64,000 nucleotides of DNA from Novosphingobium sp. IK01 (lineage in GTDB: Bacteria; Pseudomonadota; Alphaproteobacteria; Sphingomonadales; Sphingomonadaceae), in the NCBI RefSeq assembly GCF_033242265.1, contig NZ_BTFW01000001.1, positions 1,896,501 through 1,960,500 of the forward strand, in the 5' to 3' direction. The notes below the pieces were generated by a model. That model was given only the letters and a program-made list of their open reading frames with translations. It was not told the origin of the DNA and did no database searches. Numbering within the stretch: position 1 is the first letter of the stretch; every line of letters begins with the position of its first letter. This document shows, piece by piece, positions 8,855 to 19,012 of this stretch. The translations under genes were made by a program, and so were the position numbers.

Positions 8855-10954
8855 ATGAACCTCGTCGTCGTCGCGATCGGGTTTGGGCTGCTGGCCGTGC
8901 TCTATGGCTATGCGACCAGCCGCCAGGTGCTGGGAAGCCCGGCCGGAAACCCGAAAATGCAGGACATCGCCGCCGCCATCCAGGAAGGCGCGCAGGCCTA
9001 TCTCCGCCGCCAGTATGCCACGATCGGCGTGGTCGGGGTGCTTGTCGCGATCATCGTCGCGCTGACCCTGCACCCGCTGCCCGCCCTCGGCTTCGTCATC
9101 GGCGCGGCGCTTTCGGCTCTGGCCGGGTTCATCGGCATGACCGTCTCGGTGCGCGCCAACGTGCGCACCGCCGCCGCCGCGCAGGACGGGCTGCAACAGG
9201 GCCTGACCCTCGCGTTCCGGTCGGGCGCGATCACCGGGATGCTGGTGGCGGGCCTTGCCCTGCTGGGGATCGCCGGGTTCTTTGCCGTGCTGGTCGGCCC
9301 GCTGGGGCTGGCGCCGGGAAGCCGCACGGTGATCACCGCGCTCACCACGCTGGCGCTGGGCGCCTCGCTGGTGTCGATCTTCGCGCGGCTGGGCGGGGGC
9401 ATCTTCACCAAGGCCGCCGACGTGGGCGCCGATCTGGTCGGCAAGGTCGAGGCCGGTATCCCGGAAGACGATCCGCGCAACCCGGCGGTGATCGCCGACA
9501 ACGTGGGCGACAACGTGGGCGATTGCGCGGGGATGGCCGCCGACCTGTTCGAAACTTATGTCGTGACCGTGGGCGCGACGATGATCCTCACCGCCCTGCT
9601 TTGCGACGATCCGGCCCGCCTGCTGGCGCTCATGGCCCTGCCGCTGCTGATCGGGGGCGTGTGCATCGTCACCTCGATCATCGGCACCCTGTTCGTGAAG
9701 CTGGGCCCCAGCCAGAACATCATGGGCGCGATGTACAAGGGCTTTGCCGTCACCGCCCTGCTGTCGGTGCCCGCGATCTGGCTGGCCATGCAGGCCGCGC
9801 TGGGCGACATGGCCGCCCCGCTGGGCACGCATGGCAAGCTTGCCGGGGTGAGCGGACAGGCCCTGTTCGGCTGCGCGCTGGTGGGCCTGGCCATCACCGG
9901 GCTGATCATCTGGATCACCGAATACTATACCGGCACCGCCTATCGCCCGGTCCGCTCGATCGCGCGCGCCTCGCGCACCGGGCACGGCACCAATGTGATC
10001 CAGGGCCTTGCCGTCAGCCTCGAAGCCACCGCCCTGCCCACGCTGGTGATCTGCGCGGGGATCGTGGTGGCCTGGCAACTGGCCGGGCTGATCGGCCTTG
10101 CCTATGGGGCGACGGCGATGCTTGCGCTCGCGGGGATGGTCGTCGCGCTCGATGCCTATGGCCCGGTGACCGACAATGCCGGGGGCATCGCCGAAATGGC
10201 CGGACTGGACGAGGCCGTGCGCGCCCGCACCGATGCGCTCGACTCGGTGGGCAATACGACCAAGGCGGTCACCAAGGGCTATGCGATCGGCTCGGCCGGG
10301 CTGGCCGCGCTGGTTCTGTTCGCGGCCTATACCACCGACTTGCGGGCGTTCTTTCCGGGGCTGACGGTCGATTTCAGCCTCGAAAACCCCTATGTCGTCG
10401 TCGGCCTGCTGCTCGGCGCGCTGCTGCCCTACCTGTTCGGGGCGATGGGGATGACCGCCGTGGGCCGCGCGGCGGGCGACGTGGTGATCGACGTGCGCGA
10501 CCAGTTCGCCGCCGATCCGGGCATCATGGCGGGCACCAGCCGCCCCGACTATGCCCGCACGGTCGATCTCGTCACGCGCGCGGCGATCCGCGAGATGGTC
10601 GTGCCCTCGCTGCTGCCGGTGGCCGCACCCGTGGTGGTCTATGGGGTGATCCGCTACGTGGCCGGGCAGGCCGATGCCTTTGCCGCGCTGGGCGCGCTTC
10701 TGCTCGGCGTGATCGTGGGCGGGCTGTTCGTCGCGCTTTCGATGACCTCGGGCGGGGGCGCCTGGGACAATGCCAAGAAATTCATCGAGGACGGCCACTT
10801 CGGCGGCAAGGGCTCCGACGCGCACAAGGCCGCCGTCACCGGCGACACGGTGGGCGATCCCTACAAGGACACCGCCGGCCCGGCGGTCAACCCGATGATC
10901 AAGATCACCAATATCGTCGCCCTGCTGCTGCTGGCCGCCCTCGCGGGGGCATAG
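8855..10954 (+). CDS. hppA: Membrane-bound proton-translocating pyrophosphatase (K+-independent)
   Basis: HppA is a 16-helix membrane pump that couples pyrophosphate hydrolysis to proton export. The catalytic loops are intact: [39 protein letters not shown], and at the C terminus a [10 protein letters not shown]...[10 protein letters not shown]...[11 protein letters not shown] series. The determinant segment reads [17 protein letters not shown]; a Lys at this place marks K+-independent H+-PPases, whereas K+-dependent ones have Ala. The 699-residue length is normal. Ribosome site AAAGGGGG lies 7 bp before the ATG. It stands alone, between a repeat and a thioesterase gene. Confidence 0.95.
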   Translation: MNLVVVAIGFGLLAVLYGYATSRQVLGSPAGNPKMQDIAAAIQEGAQAYLRRQYATIGVVGVLVAIIVALTLHPLPALGFVIGAALSALAGFIGMTVSVRANVRTAAAAQDGLQQGLTLAFRSGAITGMLVAGLALLGIAGFFAVLVGPLGLAPGSRTVITALTTLALGASLVSIFARLGGGIFTKAADVGADLVGKVEAGIPEDDPRNPAVIADNVGDNVGDCAGMAADLFETYVVTVGATMILTALLCDDPARLLALMALPLLIGGVCIVTSIIGTLFVKLGPSQNIMGAMYKGFAVTALLSVPAIWLAMQAALGDMAAPLGTHGKLAGVSGQALFGCALVGLAITGLIIWITEYYTGTAYRPVRSIARASRTGHGTNVIQGLAVSLEATALPTLVICAGIVVAWQLAGLIGLAYGATAMLALAGMVVALDAYGPVTDNAGGIAEMAGLDEAVRARTDALDSVGNTTKAVTKGYAIGSAGLAALVLFAAYTTDLRAFFPGLTVDFSLENPYVVVGLLLGALLPYLFGAMGMTAVGRAAGDVVIDVRDQFAADPGIMAGTSRPDYARTVDLVTRAAIREMVVPSLLPVAAPVVVYGVIRYVAGQADAFAALGALLLGVIVGGLFVALSMTSGGGAWDNAKKFIEDGHFGGKGSDAHKAAVTGDTVGDPYKDTAGPAVNPMIKITNIVALLLLAALAGA

Positions 10955-11071
10955 CTTGGGTTTGGGGCGGGGTCTGGCAGGCATCCCGTCCCCCTTTTTG
11001 AGGTTTCATCTTTATGACAGCGCCTCCCACCCGATTGACGCTCGCCATCGCCCTCGCCTAGGCGCGCGGCC

Positions 11072-12016
11072 ATGCTCAATCCGCTTTCCACCACCCTGCT
11101 CTCTTCCTCGACCGAACCGGACGCGATCGTGGCCGGGCTGGTATCCCTGCTCACCGTCTCGCCCGAAGGCGGACCCGAGGGGAAGGACCGCTTCACCGGC
11201 GCGCGCAAACCGGGCGGCGAAGGCCGGGTCTTTGGCGGGCAGGTCATCGCCCAGGCGCTGGCCGCCGCGCAGGCCAGCGTCGATGCCGACCGCCCGGTCC
11301 ATTCGCTCCATGGCTATTTCCTGCGCCCCGGCAGCGAGGAAACCGCGATCACGTATGCCGTCTCGCGCGAGATGGACGGGCGCAGCTTCGCCAACCGCCG
11401 CGTGGTGGGCGAACAGAACGGCAAGGCCATCTTCAGCATGACCGCCTCGTTCCAGCGGCGTGAACCTGGCGTCCACCATGCCGTGCCAATGCCCGCCGTG
11501 CCCCTGCCCGAGGCCCTGCCCAGCGAGGCCGACCTGCTGGCCATCTATGCCGAACGCCTGCCCGAACAGCGCCGCGAGGCCCTCGCCCGCCCGCGCCCGA
11601 TCGAGATGCGCCCGGTCGAGCCGATCAACTGGCTGCGCCAATCGCCGCCCGCCTCGGGCAGCAGCGATACGCGGATCGAGCCCGTCTCGCACACCTGGCT
11701 GCGCTGCGTCGCCCCGCTGCCCGACGATCCGGCCATCCACCGCACGCTGCTCGCCTATGCCAGCGACATGACCCTGCTGGGCACCAGCCTGCTCCCCCAC
11801 GGCCTGAGCTGGGCCGCAGGCACGGCCAAAGGTGCCAGCCTCGACCACGCGATCTGGTTCCACGACGATTTCCGCGCTGACGACTGGCTGCTCTATGCCT
11901 GCGACAGCCCCTGGGCCGGACAGGCCCGCGGCTTTTCCCGAGGCCGCATCTTCACCCACGACGGGCGGCTCGTCGCCGAAACCGCGCAGGAAGGCCTCGT
12001 CCGCAAGGTCGGATAG
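11072..12016 (+). CDS. tesB: Acyl-CoA thioesterase II (TesB-type double hotdog)
   Basis: TesB hydrolyses medium- and long-chain acyl-CoA to free acid and CoA in the cytoplasm. Two hotdog domains are visible. The first has FGGQVIAQALAAAQ and VHSLHGYFLRPG; the second has LGTSLLPHG, SLDHAIWFHDDFRADDW and SPWAGQARGFSRGRIF, covering the Asp/Thr(Ser)/Gln catalytic triad region. At 314 residues it is slightly longer than the E. coli enzyme. It starts 118 bp after hppA and is convergent with the next gene. Confidence 0.92.
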   Translation: MLNPLSTTLLSSSTEPDAIVAGLVSLLTVSPEGGPEGKDRFTGARKPGGEGRVFGGQVIAQALAAAQASVDADRPVHSLHGYFLRPGSEETAITYAVSREMDGRSFANRRVVGEQNGKAIFSMTASFQRREPGVHHAVPMPAVPLPEALPSEADLLAIYAERLPEQRREALARPRPIEMRPVEPINWLRQSPPASGSSDTRIEPVSHTWLRCVAPLPDDPAIHRTLLAYASDMTLLGTSLLPHGLSWAAGTAKGASLDHAIWFHDDFRADDWLLYACDSPWAGQARGFSRGRIFTHDGRLVAETAQEGLVRKVG

Positions 12017-12088
12017 GCAAAACAGAAAAGATAACGGGGTCGAAGGGGCCGATGGCCCCTTCCTTTCCCCTTTTCTTGAAAACCGCGC

Positions 12089-12670
12089 TCAGAGCTTGCC
12101 GAACTTGTCCTCATAGGCGCCGGTATCGCCGCTCGACAGCAGGCGGGCCTGTTCGATCCAGTTGTCGCGCGCGGGGCGACCGGCAAAGGCGCCGAGCTTG
12201 GGGTCGATGGCGGCAAGGTCGGCTTCCGTCCACGCGGCGATCTGGGCAAAGCGGGTGATGCCAAGGCCTGCCAGCAGGGTTTTCAGCTTGGGGCCCAGCC
12301 CCTTGATCCGGGTAAGGTCATCGGCCTCTTCAGGGGCAACCGGTGCCGGAGCGGGCTCTGCGGCGGCGGCAACGGGGGCCGCAGGCGCGGGGGCCGGCTC
12401 CACCGGCGCCGGGGCGACCGGGATCGGCTCGGCCACGGGCACTTCGGGGGCAAGCGAGGGCGGCGGCATCGTGGCCACGGTGGCGGCGGAAGGGGCCGCG
12501 ATCAGCGCGTTGTTGCGCTGGGCGGGGGCGGCGCCTTCGGAGAGGACGTCCCTGATTTCGCGCTGCGGGGGCTTCTTGCCACCCGAACGCAGCAGGAAGA
12601 AGGCCAGCACCACGGCCAGCGCCAGCACACCGGCCAGCAGCGGCCAGTTGGCCTCGATCATTTGCATCAT
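12089..12670 (-). CDS. Membrane-anchored helix-hairpin-helix protein
   Basis: A 193-residue protein with one N-terminal membrane helix (WPLLAGVLALAVVLAFFLL, about residues 8-26), a long Ala/Pro linker (about 65-125) and a C-terminal domain whose DDLTRIKGLGPKLKTLLAGLG segment is a helix-hairpin-helix of the DUF4332/flap-endonuclease-like type. The linker probably lets the cytoplasmic domain reach DNA or another partner. The ATG at 12670 has a GGAAGC ribosome site 8 bp upstream, so I preferred it to a longer frame starting at 12736. It follows glcB on the same strand. The function is unknown. Confidence 0.8.
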   Translation of the reverse strand: MMQMIEANWPLLAGVLALAVVLAFFLLRSGGKKPPQREIRDVLSEGAAPAQRNNALIAAPSAATVATMPPPSLAPEVPVAEPIPVAPAPVEPAPAPAAPVAAAAEPAPAPVAPEEADDLTRIKGLGPKLKTLLAGLGITRFAQIAAWTEADLAAIDPKLGAFAGRPARDNWIEQARLLSSGDTGAYEDKFGKL

Positions 12671-12736
12671 GGTTTCGCTTCCATTCGACAGACTCGACAG
12701 GCCCCAGCCCATGGCGCGTGCATGGCCCGCACGCAA

Positions 12737-12768
12737 GCGGGGCGGCGCCTTTGCAAGCGCCGCCCCGC
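12737..12768 (-). terminator. Strong hairpin between glcB and the HhH gene
   Basis: A perfect 12-bp GC-rich stem (GCGGGGCGGCGC and its complement) with an 8-base loop lies 26 bp after the glcB stop in the direction of transcription. There is no clear U-tract, so it may stabilise the mRNA end rather than terminate. Confidence 0.55.
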
Positions 12769-12793
12769 CCGGATTGCCTCGGAAGCGGACCCG

Positions 12794-14968
12794 TCAGGCC
12801 GGTTCAGCAACCGATTGCAGCGAAGCCTTCTTGCGGCGACGCCAGGCGTGGAGCAGCGGTTCGGTATAGCCGCTGGGCTGGGTCGTGCCCTCGAACACGA
12901 GGTCGCAGGCCGCGCGGAAGGCAAAGCTGGTGTCCCAGTTGCCCGCCATCGGTTCGTAGAGCGGATCGTCGGCGTTCTGCCCGTCAACCTTGGCCGCCAT
13001 GCGCTGGAGCGCGTCCATCACCTGCTCGCGCGTGCAGACGCCGTGGAGCAGCCAGTTGGCCAGATGCTGGCTGGAAATGCGCAGCGTCGCGCGGTCTTCC
13101 ATCAGGCCCACGTCGTCGAGATCGGGAACCTTGGAGCAGCCGACGCCCTGGTCGATCCAGCGCACGACATAGCCCAGGAGCCCCTGCGCGTTGTTGTCCA
13201 GCTCGGCGCGGATTTCCTCGTCCGACCAGTTGGTCCCCTCGGCCAGCGGGATCGCCAGCAGCGCGTCGAGGCCGGGCACCGGGCGCTCGGTGATCTCGTT
13301 GCGCAGGCGGAACACGTCGACCTGATGGTAGTGCATGGCGTGGAGCGTGGCGGCGGTGGGCGAAGGCACCCAGGCGGTGTTGGCGCCGGTGCGCGGGTGG
13401 CCGATCTTTTCGGCAACCATCGCCTTCATCCGGTCGGGCGCGGCCCACATGCCCTTGCCGATCTGCGCCTTGCCCGAGAGGCCACAGGCAAGGCCGATGC
13501 CGACATTGCGCGCTTCGTAGGCGGCGATCCAGCCCGACTGCTTCATCGCGCCCTTGCGGATCATCGGCCCGGCCTGCATCGAGGTGTGGATCTCGTCGCC
13601 GGTGCGGTCGAGGAAGCCGGTGTTGATGAAGACGACACGGTCCTTCACCGCCGCGATGCAGGCGGCAAGGTTGGCGCTGGTACGGCGTTCCTCGTCCATC
13701 ACGCCGACCTTGACGGTGTGGCGCGGCAGGCACAGCAGGTCTTCGACCGCATCGAACAGATCGTTGGTGAAAGCCGCTTCCTCGGGCCCGTGCATCTTGG
13801 GCTTGACGATGTAGATCGAGCCCTGACGGCTGTTGCGATAGAGGCCCAGCCCCATCAGGTCGTGCGCGCCGATGGCCGAGGTGATCACCGCGTCCATGAT
13901 GCCTTCGGGAATCTCGCTGCCATCGGGCAGGAGGATCGCCGGATTGGTCATCAGGTGGCCGACATTGCGGACGAACAGCAGGCTGCGGCCCGGCAGGACC
14001 AGTTCGCTGCCATCGAGGGCCGACCACACGCGGTCGGCTTCGAGGGTGCGGCTCAGGGTCTTGCCGCCCTTGGTGAAGTGGGCGGTCAGGTCGCCGCGCA
14101 TCAGGCCCAGCCAGTGGCGATAGGCGATCAGCTTGTCTTCGGCATCGACCGCCGCGACCGAATCCTCAAGGTCGACGATGGTGGTCAGCGCCGCTTCCAT
14201 CACGATGTCGGCGAGCCCCGCCTTGTCGGTCTGGCCGACAGGGTGGGCCGGGTCGATCACCAGTTCGATATGCAGGCCATTGTGGCGGAACAGCAGGCCG
14301 CCATCCTTCTGGCCGACCCACTGCGCCGGATTGGCCAGCGCGGGGACACCCCCGCCTTCACCCAGGCCGTCCCAATCCGCCCAGCTCCCTTGCGCCAGCG
14401 GCAGCGTGGCGTCGAGAAACGCACGGCCCGCCGCGATCACCGCCGCGCCGCGCGCCGGGTCATAGCCGCCGGGACGGGCCGGCGCCGCGTCGAGCGCGTC
14501 GGTGCCATACCAGGCGTCGTAGAGGCTGCCCCAGCGGGCATTGGCGGCGTTGAGCAGGAAGCGGTCGTTGAGGACCGGAACGACCAGCTGCGGCCCGGCC
14601 ATCGTGGCGATCTCGGGATCGACATCGGTGGTGGCAACGGCAAAGGGCGCCGGTTCGGGAACCAGATAGCCGATCTCTTCGAGGAACGCGCGATAGGCGA
14701 GCGGGTCGTGCGGCTGGCCCGCACGCTCGCGGTGCCAGCTGTCGATTGCGGTCTGGAGATCGTCACGCTTGGCCAGAAGCGCGCGGTTGACGGGCGCATG
14801 GTGCGCCACCAGCGCGGCAAAGCCTTCCCAGAACGCAGCCGTGTCGTGGCCGAGCGGCGCAAGAACGGCGGTTTCGATGAAGTCTGCCAGTGCGGCATCC
14901 ACCTGCAATCCGGCCCGGTCGGTGCGGGGGCTCAGATCAGCGAATTCAGTCAACTCACCCATGGTCAT
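12794..14968 (-). CDS. glcB: Malate synthase G
   Basis: GlcB condenses glyoxylate with acetyl-CoA to malate (glyoxylate shunt and glycolate use). At 724 residues it is the monomeric G form. Recognisable blocks include [18 protein letters not shown] (glyoxylate/Mg region), [46 protein letters not shown] and the C-terminal [39 protein letters not shown] region (blocks named separately; the catalytic Asp lies in the latter). An alternative ATG is two codons inside. Isocitrate lyase is not in the window. The upstream region carries a REP-like repeat. Confidence 0.95.
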   Translation of the reverse strand: MTMGELTEFADLSPRTDRAGLQVDAALADFIETAVLAPLGHDTAAFWEGFAALVAHHAPVNRALLAKRDDLQTAIDSWHRERAGQPHDPLAYRAFLEEIGYLVPEPAPFAVATTDVDPEIATMAGPQLVVPVLNDRFLLNAANARWGSLYDAWYGTDALDAAPARPGGYDPARGAAVIAAGRAFLDATLPLAQGSWADWDGLGEGGGVPALANPAQWVGQKDGGLLFRHNGLHIELVIDPAHPVGQTDKAGLADIVMEAALTTIVDLEDSVAAVDAEDKLIAYRHWLGLMRGDLTAHFTKGGKTLSRTLEADRVWSALDGSELVLPGRSLLFVRNVGHLMTNPAILLPDGSEIPEGIMDAVITSAIGAHDLMGLGLYRNSRQGSIYIVKPKMHGPEEAAFTNDLFDAVEDLLCLPRHTVKVGVMDEERRTSANLAACIAAVKDRVVFINTGFLDRTGDEIHTSMQAGPMIRKGAMKQSGWIAAYEARNVGIGLACGLSGKAQIGKGMWAAPDRMKAMVAEKIGHPRTGANTAWVPSPTAATLHAMHYHQVDVFRLRNEITERPVPGLDALLAIPLAEGTNWSDEEIRAELDNNAQGLLGYVVRWIDQGVGCSKVPDLDDVGLMEDRATLRISSQHLANWLLHGVCTREQVMDALQRMAAKVDGQNADDPLYEPMAGNWDTSFAFRAACDLVFEGTTQPSGYTEPLLHAWRRRKKASLQSVAEPA

Positions 14969-15287
14969 CTGCCTTTGTCAGTCGATCGGCCTTATGCGAT
15001 CGGGCATACAGGAAAAACAACGTGCTGGCACGCACAAGTGCCTGAAACGTGATGCCTGTCGATGGAACCTGGGGAGGAACGGATCGGCTTTTGCCTGATT
15101 CGGGCGTGTTTTGCAACCTTTTGAGGGGACTGGCCGGGCATTCCCCTCCACCACCCGCTGCGCGGGCGGTCCCCCTCCCCATGGCATGGGGAGGATCAGA
15201 TCCTCCCCGCTGGCGGGGAGGTGTCAGGCCGCAGGCCTGACGGAGGGGCCTTCACCCCGGCGGCGGGAACGGCTAGGCCGGTTGCCG
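14969..15287. other. Intergenic region between divergent glcB and the M20 gene
   Basis: About 320 bp without a convincing gene. The glcB-proximal 170 bp is relatively AT-rich (around 15000-15120) and should hold the glcB promoter; the rest is mostly the REP-like repeat copy B, which ends about 38 bp before the M20 start. Confidence 0.6.
15141..15250. repeat. REP-like intergenic hairpin repeat, copy B (most complete)
   Basis: The most complete copy. The left half (CCCCTCCACCACCC then a GCGCGGGCGG block) matches copy A. The centre is a perfect dyad, GGGGAGGATC-A-GATCCTCCCC. The right half (GATCCTCCCCGC, GGGGAGGTG, then CAGGCCGCAGGCCTG and ACGGAGGGG) matches copy C. The whole unit is roughly an inverted repeat of about 110 bp. 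Confidence 0.8.
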
Positions 15288-16505
15288 ATGCAACAGCTTT
15301 CCCGGACCCAGCAAGCCCTTCTCGCCCCCTTTGCCCTGCCCGAAACGCAGGCCGCCATGCTCGCGCATGTGCAGGCATGGAGCGCGGTCAACAGCGGCAC
15401 GCGCAATCTGGGCGGTCTGGCCGCGCAGGCCGCCCTGCTGGCACAGGCCTTTGCCGTGCTGCCCGGCACCATCCGGCTCGAAGCGCCCGCCCCGGTCGAG
15501 ACGATCACCGCCGATGGCCGGGTCCAGCCCCTCGCCCACGGGCACCATCTGGTCGTCTCCGTCCGCCCGGAAGCCGCGCGCCGCTATCTGCTGACCGGGC
15601 ACATGGACACCGTGTTCCCCGCCGACCATCCGTTCCAGCATCAGGTCTGGGCCGACGAACAAACGCTGGTCGGGCCGGGCGTGGCCGACATGAAGGGGGG
15701 CATCGCGGTCATGCTCGCCGCGCTCACCGCCTTCGAGGCGAGCCCGGTGGCCGCCAGCGTGGGCTATGACGTGCTGATCAATGCCGACGAGGAAACCGGC
15801 AGCCTGTCGTCCGCTCCGCTGATCGCGCGGCTGGCGGCGGGCAAGGCTGCCGCGCTGACCTACGAACCCTCGGCCCTGCCCGATGGCACGCTGGCGGGCG
15901 CGCGGGCGGGCAGCGGCAACTATTCGGCCATTGTCACCGGGCGCTCGGCCCATGCCGGGCGCAACCCCGACGAGGGGCGCAACGCGCTGGTCGCCACCGC
16001 CGACCTCGCCTTGCGGCTCAAGGCGCTCCACCGCGCCGGGCTGTCGGTCAACCCGGCACGGATCGACGGGGGCAGCGCCAACAATGTCGTGCCCGACAAG
16101 GCCGTGCTGCGCTGGAACATCCGCCCGGCCACGCAAGGCGATGCCCAAGGCTTTGCCGCCGCGCTGGGCGAGGCGGTCGAGGCGGTCGAACGCGCGCACG
16201 AGGTGGCCATCCATGTCCACGGCGGGATCAGCCGCCCGCCCAAGCCACTCGATCCCCCAGCGCAGGCGCTGTTCGCGCTCGTGCGCGAATGCGGCGCGGC
16301 GCTGGGCCAGACCATCGGCTGGAAGGACACGGGCGGCGTGTGCGACGGCAACAACATCGCCGCGCTCGGCGTGCCGGTGGTCGATACGATGGGCGTGCGC
16401 GGCGGGGCGATCCATTCGGATCAGGAATTCCTGATCGTGCCCTCGCTGGCCGAGCGCGCGGCGCTTTCGGCGCTGGTGCTGCACCGTCTTTCGGGAGGAG
16501 AATAA
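15288..16505 (+). CDS. M20-family metallohydrolase (CPG2/DapE-like) linked to astA
   Basis: A 405-residue di-zinc amidohydrolase of the M20 family. Metal and catalytic residues are all visible: TGHMDTVFP (His, Asp), GVADMKGG (Asp), NADEETGS (Glu-Glu), TYEPS (Glu) and GAIHSDQEF (His). The dimerisation domain includes SAHAGRNPDEGRNA. The closest groups are glutamate carboxypeptidase and succinyl-diaminopimelate desuccinylase, which cleave N-acyl amino acids. It ends 5 bp before astA, so a role in arginine succinyltransferase catabolism, perhaps succinylglutamate hydrolysis, is likely but inferred. The start at 15288 excludes 59 codons translated from the repeat. Confidence 0.85.
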   Translation: MQQLSRTQQALLAPFALPETQAAMLAHVQAWSAVNSGTRNLGGLAAQAALLAQAFAVLPGTIRLEAPAPVETITADGRVQPLAHGHHLVVSVRPEAARRYLLTGHMDTVFPADHPFQHQVWADEQTLVGPGVADMKGGIAVMLAALTAFEASPVAASVGYDVLINADEETGSLSSAPLIARLAAGKAAALTYEPSALPDGTLAGARAGSGNYSAIVTGRSAHAGRNPDEGRNALVATADLALRLKALHRAGLSVNPARIDGGSANNVVPDKAVLRWNIRPATQGDAQGFAAALGEAVEAVERAHEVAIHVHGGISRPPKPLDPPAQALFALVRECGAALGQTIGWKDTGGVCDGNNIAALGVPVVDTMGVRGGAIHSDQEFLIVPSLAERAALSALVLHRLSGGE

Positions 16506-16510
16506 TCCCC

Positions 16511-17563
16511 ATGACCTTTCGCATCCGCGCAGCGCGGGTCGACGACCTCGAATCGCTCTATGAACTGGCCAAGCTGGGCGGCAGCGGCTTTACCAACCTG
16601 CCCGCCGACCGCGCCTCGCTGCGCGCCAAGCTCGAACGCGCCGCCGCCGCCTATGCCGACGGGCGCGAGAGCCTGCCCGACGGGCCGGGCGACGAATTGT
16701 TCGTGACCATCCTCGAAAACACGATGACCGGCGAAGCGCGCGGCACGGCGCAGATCTTTGCCTGCGTGGGCCGCACCGGGCCGTTCTATTCCTATCGGCT
16801 GACCACGCTGACCCAGCATTCCAAGGAACTGGCCCGCACGTTCCGCGCCGAGATGCTCAACCTCGTCACCGACCTCGAAGGATCGAGCGAGGTGGGCGGG
16901 CTGTTCCTCCACCCCGGCGAGCGGGCGGGCGGGCTGGGCCTGCTGCTGGCGCGCAGCCGCTATCTGTTCATCGCCATGCACCGGGGCCGGTTTGCCCCGC
17001 GCATCCTGGCCGAACTGCGCGGGGTGATCGACGAGCGCGGCGGCTCGGCCTTCTGGGACGGGGTGGCCGGGCGCTTCTTCGGCATGGATTTCCACGAGGC
17101 CGACACTTTCAACGCCCTCCACGGCAACCAGTTCATCGCCGACCTGATGCCCAAGCATCCGGTCTATGTCGCCATGCTGCCCGAAAGCGCGCGCACGGCC
17201 ATCGGCATGCCCCATCCCAATGGCCGCCCGGCCATGCGGATGCTGGAGAACGAGGGCTTTGCCTATGAAGGCTATGTCGACATCTTCGACGGCGGCCCGA
17301 CGATGACCGCGCGGACCGATCAGGTACGCTCGATCGCGCAGGCCCGCGCCGAGCCGGTGGCGCAGATCGCCCCGCCCGAAGGCATCGCCGCCGAAAGCCG
17401 GAGCCCGATCCGTCAGGCGCTGGTCGCCACCGGGCGCCTCGCCAGCTTCCGCTGCACACTGGCCGACGTGGCAGACGGACAGGATGGCCTGATCCTTTCC
17501 CCCGGCGCCGCCACGGCCCTCGCCGTGCGCGAGGGCGACACCGTCTGGCATGTTGCCCGCTAA
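16511..17563 (+). CDS. astA: Arginine N-succinyltransferase
   Basis: AstA transfers succinyl from succinyl-CoA to the alpha-amino group of arginine, step 1 of the AST catabolic pathway (cytoplasm). Diagnostic stretches include RAARVDDLESLYELA at the N terminus, SGFTNLPADR, SYRLTTLTQHSKEL, LFLHPGERAGGLGLLLARSR and FFGMDFHEAD. The 350 residues match the family. The ATG at 16511 has GGGAGGAG about 10 bp upstream, formed by the 3' end of the preceding M20 gene. astB follows 17 bp later. Confidence 0.95.
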   Translation: MTFRIRAARVDDLESLYELAKLGGSGFTNLPADRASLRAKLERAAAAYADGRESLPDGPGDELFVTILENTMTGEARGTAQIFACVGRTGPFYSYRLTTLTQHSKELARTFRAEMLNLVTDLEGSSEVGGLFLHPGERAGGLGLLLARSRYLFIAMHRGRFAPRILAELRGVIDERGGSAFWDGVAGRFFGMDFHEADTFNALHGNQFIADLMPKHPVYVAMLPESARTAIGMPHPNGRPAMRMLENEGFAYEGYVDIFDGGPTMTARTDQVRSIAQARAEPVAQIAPPEGIAAESRSPIRQALVATGRLASFRCTLADVADGQDGLILSPGAATALAVREGDTVWHVAR

Positions 17564-17580
17564 ACAGGACGAAACCCTTC

Positions 17581-18846
17581 ATGGCACGCGTTGAGATCAA
17601 CTTCGACGGCCTCATCGGCCCCAGCCACAACTATGCCGGGCTGAGCCTGGGCAATCTCGCCTCGGCGGCCCATGCCGGCGCCGTCTCGGCCCCGTGCGCC
17701 GCCGCGCTGCAAGGGCTGGCCAAGATGCGCCACAACCTCGGCCTCGGGCTGGTACAGGGCCTGTTCGTGCCGCTGCCCCGGCCCAACGGCGCCTTCCTCG
17801 ATGCGCTCGGCCTTGCCGCCTGCGAACCGACTGATGAAGCCGAGCGCCGCTTGCGCGCGGCAGCCTGGTCGGCCAGTTCGATGTGGACGGCCAATGCCGC
17901 CACCGTCAGCCCCGCGCCCGACACCGCCGATGGCCGCTGCCACCTGACCGCCGCCAACCTCGTCACGATGCCCCACCGCGCGCAGGAATGGCCCGATACC
18001 GTGCGCCAGTTGCGCCTCGCCTTTGCCGACAGCGCCCATTTCGTGGTCCACGACGCCGTGCCCGCCTGCTTTGGCGACGAAGGCGCGGCCAACCACATGC
18101 GCATGGCGCCCGGCCACGATGCACCGGGCCTCGAAATCTTCGTCTATGGCCGCACGGGCGGCGCGTTCCCCGCGCGCCAGCACGAGCAGGCCAGCCGCGC
18201 GGTCGCCCGCCTTCACGGCCTCGATCCGGCACGCTGCCTGTTTGTCGAGCAGGCGCCAGAGGCGATTGCCGCCGGGGCCTTTCACAACGATGTCGTGGCC
18301 GTCGCCAATGGCCGCGTGCTGTTCACCCACGAACAGGCGTTTGCCGACCCGGAAGGCACGTATGGAGCCATCCGCGCCGCCCTGCCCGAGGCCGAGATCA
18401 TCGTCGTCCCCGCCAGCGCGGTCAGCCTTGCCGATGCGATCAAATCCTACCTGTTCAACGCCCAGCTTCTTACCCTGCCCGATGGCGCGATGGCGCTGGT
18501 GATCCCGCTCGAAGCCTGGGAAAACGGGCCCGTGCGCGGCTGGCTCGAAACGATGCTGGCGGGCAACGGGCCGATCCGCCACGTCCTGCCGGTCGATGTG
18601 CGCCAGTCGATGGCCAATGGCGGGGGACCGGCCTGCCTGCGCCTGCGGGTTGTCGCCGATCCGGCCACGGTCGATCCGCGCTTCCTGCTCGATGCCGACA
18701 AGATCGGCCGGATCGAGGAAGTCGTCGCCACGCACTGGCCCGAACGGATCGCCCCCACTGATCTGGGCACCCCGGCGCTGGCCGCGCAGGTAATCGCCGC
18801 GCGGGAGGCACTTCTCGCCGTTCTGGATCTGAAAGAGCTGGCCTGA
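17581..18846 (+). CDS. astB: N-succinylarginine dihydrolase
   Basis: AstB converts N2-succinylarginine to N2-succinylornithine, CO2 and two ammonia, step 2 of the AST pathway. The pentein-fold enzyme shows INFDGLIGPSHNYAGLS at the N terminus, MWTANAATVSPAPDT, the His segment FHNDVVAVAN and the Cys segment NGGGPACLRLRVV near the C terminus. At 421 residues it is about 20 shorter than the E. coli enzyme. astC and astD are not in the window. The hydrolase-astA-astB group is probably one transcript. Confidence 0.95.
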   Translation: MARVEINFDGLIGPSHNYAGLSLGNLASAAHAGAVSAPCAAALQGLAKMRHNLGLGLVQGLFVPLPRPNGAFLDALGLAACEPTDEAERRLRAAAWSASSMWTANAATVSPAPDTADGRCHLTAANLVTMPHRAQEWPDTVRQLRLAFADSAHFVVHDAVPACFGDEGAANHMRMAPGHDAPGLEIFVYGRTGGAFPARQHEQASRAVARLHGLDPARCLFVEQAPEAIAAGAFHNDVVAVANGRVLFTHEQAFADPEGTYGAIRAALPEAEIIVVPASAVSLADAIKSYLFNAQLLTLPDGAMALVIPLEAWENGPVRGWLETMLAGNGPIRHVLPVDVRQSMANGGGPACLRLRVVADPATVDPRFLLDADKIGRIEEVVATHWPERIAPTDLGTPALAAQVIAAREALLAVLDLKELA

Positions 18847-18865
18847 TGGCTTGAAACCGGGCCCC

Positions 18866-18889
18866 GGTGTCGCCAGATTTTACACTGGC
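18866..18889 (+). terminator. Hairpin after astB
   Basis: A CGCCAG stem with its complement CTGGCG encloses an 8-base AT-rich loop about 20-45 bp after the astB stop. It is short and lacks a U-tract, so it is only a possible 3' end. Confidence 0.3.
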
Positions 18890-18938
18890 GAGACCGACAG
18901 GCCCGGGCAGCTCCTGTTTACGGCCCTAGTTTGCTGCC

Positions 18939-18974
18939 TTGGCACGGTTTTTGCGTAACAGTTACCGAACTGTT
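18939..18974 (+). promoter_or_regulatory. Sigma-54 promoter and palindrome before the small membrane protein gene
   Basis: TTGGCACGGTTTTTGCG at 18939-18955 matches the RpoN consensus TGGCAC-N5-TTGC, with GG (-24) and GC (-12) separated by exactly 10 bases. The expected transcription start falls near 18966, inside a perfect dyad AACAGTT-ACCG-AACTGTT (18957-18974). The next ATG is at 19013. RpoN itself and its activator are not in the window. Confidence 0.6.
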
Positions 18975-19012
18975 AATTTCGCTTTTGCAGTCGTGACATC
19001 AGGGACAGCACC

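Noticed and set aside
8510..10984. Very long open frame on the minus strand opposite hppA
   Set aside because: The composition (Arg, Gly, His, Asp) is that of an antisense shadow in GC-rich DNA; the plus strand encodes an intact pyrophosphatase with all motifs.
12662..15052. Long plus-strand frame opposite malate synthase G
   Set aside because: Antisense shadow; no family motif, and the minus-strand gene is complete.
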